Shown in pieces: positions 62,983 through 64,000 of a stretch of DNA of 64,000 nucleotides. The stretch comes from Gilvirhabdus luticola (GTDB lineage: Bacteria; Bacteroidota; Bacteroidia; Flavobacteriales; Flavobacteriaceae). A model generated the notes under the pieces. It was not told where the DNA came from. It worked only from the letters and a program-made list of their open reading frames with translations, and made no database searches. The DNA lies in assembly GCF_032583975.1 (NCBI RefSeq), contig NZ_JAWHTF010000001.1. One strand, given 5' to 3'. Position 1 is the stretch's first letter. Every line of letters begins with the position of its first letter. The translations under genes and the position numbers were made by a program.

Positions 62983-63667
62983 TCCTAGCCAAATAATCAA
63001 AATGCTCACCTTCAAGAACAAGTTCACATTTTAAACCAACTTTTTTACAAGCTGATTTTAGATTTTCAAAATCAATGTACATCCAAGGAAAAGACTCACT
63101 TTCTCCTTTATAACTTATATGGTATTCCAATTCACCATAATAGTTGGCATTGGCATTTACCCAATAACCACCATCATCATCTTCGTACATATATTTGATA
63201 TCAGACGAGTCGATTAAAATTTGTCCATTTGGTTTCAATAAAGATTTTAAATGCTGAAGAACTTCTGGTGTTTTATCTAAATTCTTAAAAAAACCAGAAC
63301 CATTCATAAGCATTAAAATGGTATCGAATGTTTCAGTTTCATTTGTGATATCAAGAACAAAAACATTTTTTAATCCTCTTTGTTTGCAGACTTCAATAGC
63401 TCCTTTCGAAACATCTATGGACTTTACTTTCACCCCTTTTTCTTGAAGATATAAACTGTGATTTCCTGCACCACAACCAATATCCAAAACTTTTCCTTTA
63501 GAAAGCTGAAGTGCTTTTTGTTCCAATTTTGGCATTTCAGAAAAACTTCGGAATAAATAGGGAAGAGATAAGACATCTTCATCAGAAATACTTGTGGACG
63601 TTATGATGTCTTCTGTATAATTTCCGTTTTGATAGTCAAGTAAAGCTTTCCCGAAAAGGTCTTTCAT
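62954..63667 (-). CDS. Class I SAM-dependent methyltransferase
   Basis: The 237-residue protein has the SAM-binding motif VLDIGCGAGNHS (60-71), acidic motif II KSIDVS, and LMLMNGSGFF / LLKPNGQILIDSSDI of the Methyltransf_11/25 type. The C-terminal half (YHISYKGESESFPWMYIDF) is probably the substrate-binding lid. Substrate unknown. Confidence 0.87.
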   Translation of the reverse strand: MKDLFGKALLDYQNGNYTEDIITSTSISDEDVLSLPYLFRSFSEMPKLEQKALQLSKGKVLDIGCGAGNHSLYLQEKGVKVKSIDVSKGAIEVCKQRGLKNVFVLDITNETETFDTILMLMNGSGFFKNLDKTPEVLQHLKSLLKPNGQILIDSSDIKYMYEDDDGGYWVNANANYYGELEYHISYKGESESFPWMYIDFENLKSACKKVGLKCELVLEGEHFDYLARIISFEPRLQ

Positions 63668-63678
63668 TTACAATTATT

Positions 63679-63708
63679 GTCATGCTGAACTTGATTCAGC
63701 ATCTCATT
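63679..63708. repeat. Best copy of the palindromic intergenic repeat
   Basis: GTCATGCTGAACTTGATTCAGCATCTCATT contains the stem TGCTGAA / TTCAGCA with a five-base loop. Shorter, degenerate copies are at 1319-1339 and 16322-16340. Confidence 0.6.
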
Positions 63709-63728
63709 AAAAATAGTATTTTTACACC

Positions 63729-64000
63729 ATGCAAGACTTTTTAGAAAATCTGCCAAAGCTGGCCAAAGATAAACATAATGATAACAAGAAATTCTTTGTA
63801 AAGCTAAAAAAGAAACCACCAAAAGATCTGGATTATGTCATGCAGGAATTACATGATGAAGAATTTGAAAGAACAGATTGCCTAACCTGTGCCAATTGCT
63901 GTAAAACTGCAGGACCTTTGTTTACAGATAAAGATATTGAACGCATTGCAAAACATTTTAAACAAAAACTACAACAATTTATTGAACAGTATTTAAGAAT
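63729..64000 (+). CDS. YkgJ-family cysteine-cluster protein (partial, C-terminus outside window)
   Basis: The frame starts at ATG 63729 (QDFLENLPKLAKDKHNDN follows) and runs off the window end. It contains the start of a zinc/iron-chelating cysteine cluster, DCLTCANCCKTAGP. The remaining cluster cysteines should lie beyond the window. Function of the family is not settled. Confidence 0.85.
   Translation, partial: MQDFLENLPKLAKDKHNDNKKFFVKLKKKPPKDLDYVMQELHDEEFERTDCLTCANCCKTAGPLFTDKDIERIAKHFKQKLQQFIEQYLR

Noticed and set aside
1..64000. CRISPR arrays, insertion sequences, prophage genes, tRNA and rRNA genes
   Set aside because: No regularly spaced repeats, transposase, phage structural genes or tRNA/rRNA-like folds were recognised by reading; a tRNAscan or IS search could still reveal something missed.

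Overview
The window looks like a chromosomal segment of a marine member of the Flavobacteriaceae (phylum Bacteroidota). The DNA is AT-rich. Promoters match the Bacteroidota sigma pattern (TTG, 17-22 bp, TAnnTTTG), and genes mostly lack Shine-Dalgarno sites and sometimes start at TTG or GTG. One gene and one pseudogene carry type IX secretion (T9SS) sorting tails, and the tmRNA encodes a tag ending GENNYALAA. The nearest genus cannot be fixed from the sequence alone; Winogradskyella, Psychroserpens or Olleya-like relatives are plausible.

Layout. 1-6.2 kb (minus strand): the N-terminal part of a TPR sensor protein, then an envelope/housekeeping run of acyl-CoA-binding protein, psd, cdsA, LUD protein, ftsH and rsfS. 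6.3-8.8 kb: birA, an SRPBCC protein, pyrE and a Nudix hydrolase. 9-13.2 kb: a lipoprotein serine hydrolase, a membrane-anchored AraC regulator and an M14 peptidase. 13.2-18.1 kb: SulP transporter, coaD, ddl, a PASTA protein and rluD. 18.1-24.6 kb: small metabolic, repair and outer-membrane genes, including a 50-residue ribosomal protein THX. 24.6-26.6 kb: lipoprotein pullulanase. 26.6-33.1 kb: a complete trpEGDCFBA operon on the minus strand, preceded by a 20-codon leader peptide with three consecutive Trp codons and a transcription attenuator. A marR gene lies upstream with a palindrome overlapping its own promoter.

33.8-39.2 kb: a decayed T9SS protein gene, then thioredoxin-like and rhodanese genes and several small secreted proteins separated by strong terminators. 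39.2-41.1 kb: a 1.5-kb islet bounded by a 19-bp direct repeat of the 3' end of ssrA (tmRNA), the classic integrase target. It holds a T9SS cargo gene and two fragments of one small protein family but no integrase. 41.2-46.6 kb: a saccharopine-dehydrogenase-like gene, small genes, kdsA and typA. 46.7-55.6 kb: a surface-polysaccharide/LPS locus (two tandem flippases, a phosphoethanolamine transferase, three glycosyltransferases, a beta-helix protein). 55.6-64 kb: ftsE, a giant TPR protein paired with an outer-membrane barrel, an amidohydrolase lipoprotein, a methyltransferase and the start of a cysteine-cluster protein.

Most of the window is ordinary flavobacterial core genome. The parts most worth a second look are the trp attenuator, the ssrA-flanked islet with its repeated gene fragments, the marR operator, the T9SS pseudogene and a dispersed palindromic repeat. 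No CRISPR array, intact insertion sequence, rRNA or tRNA was found.
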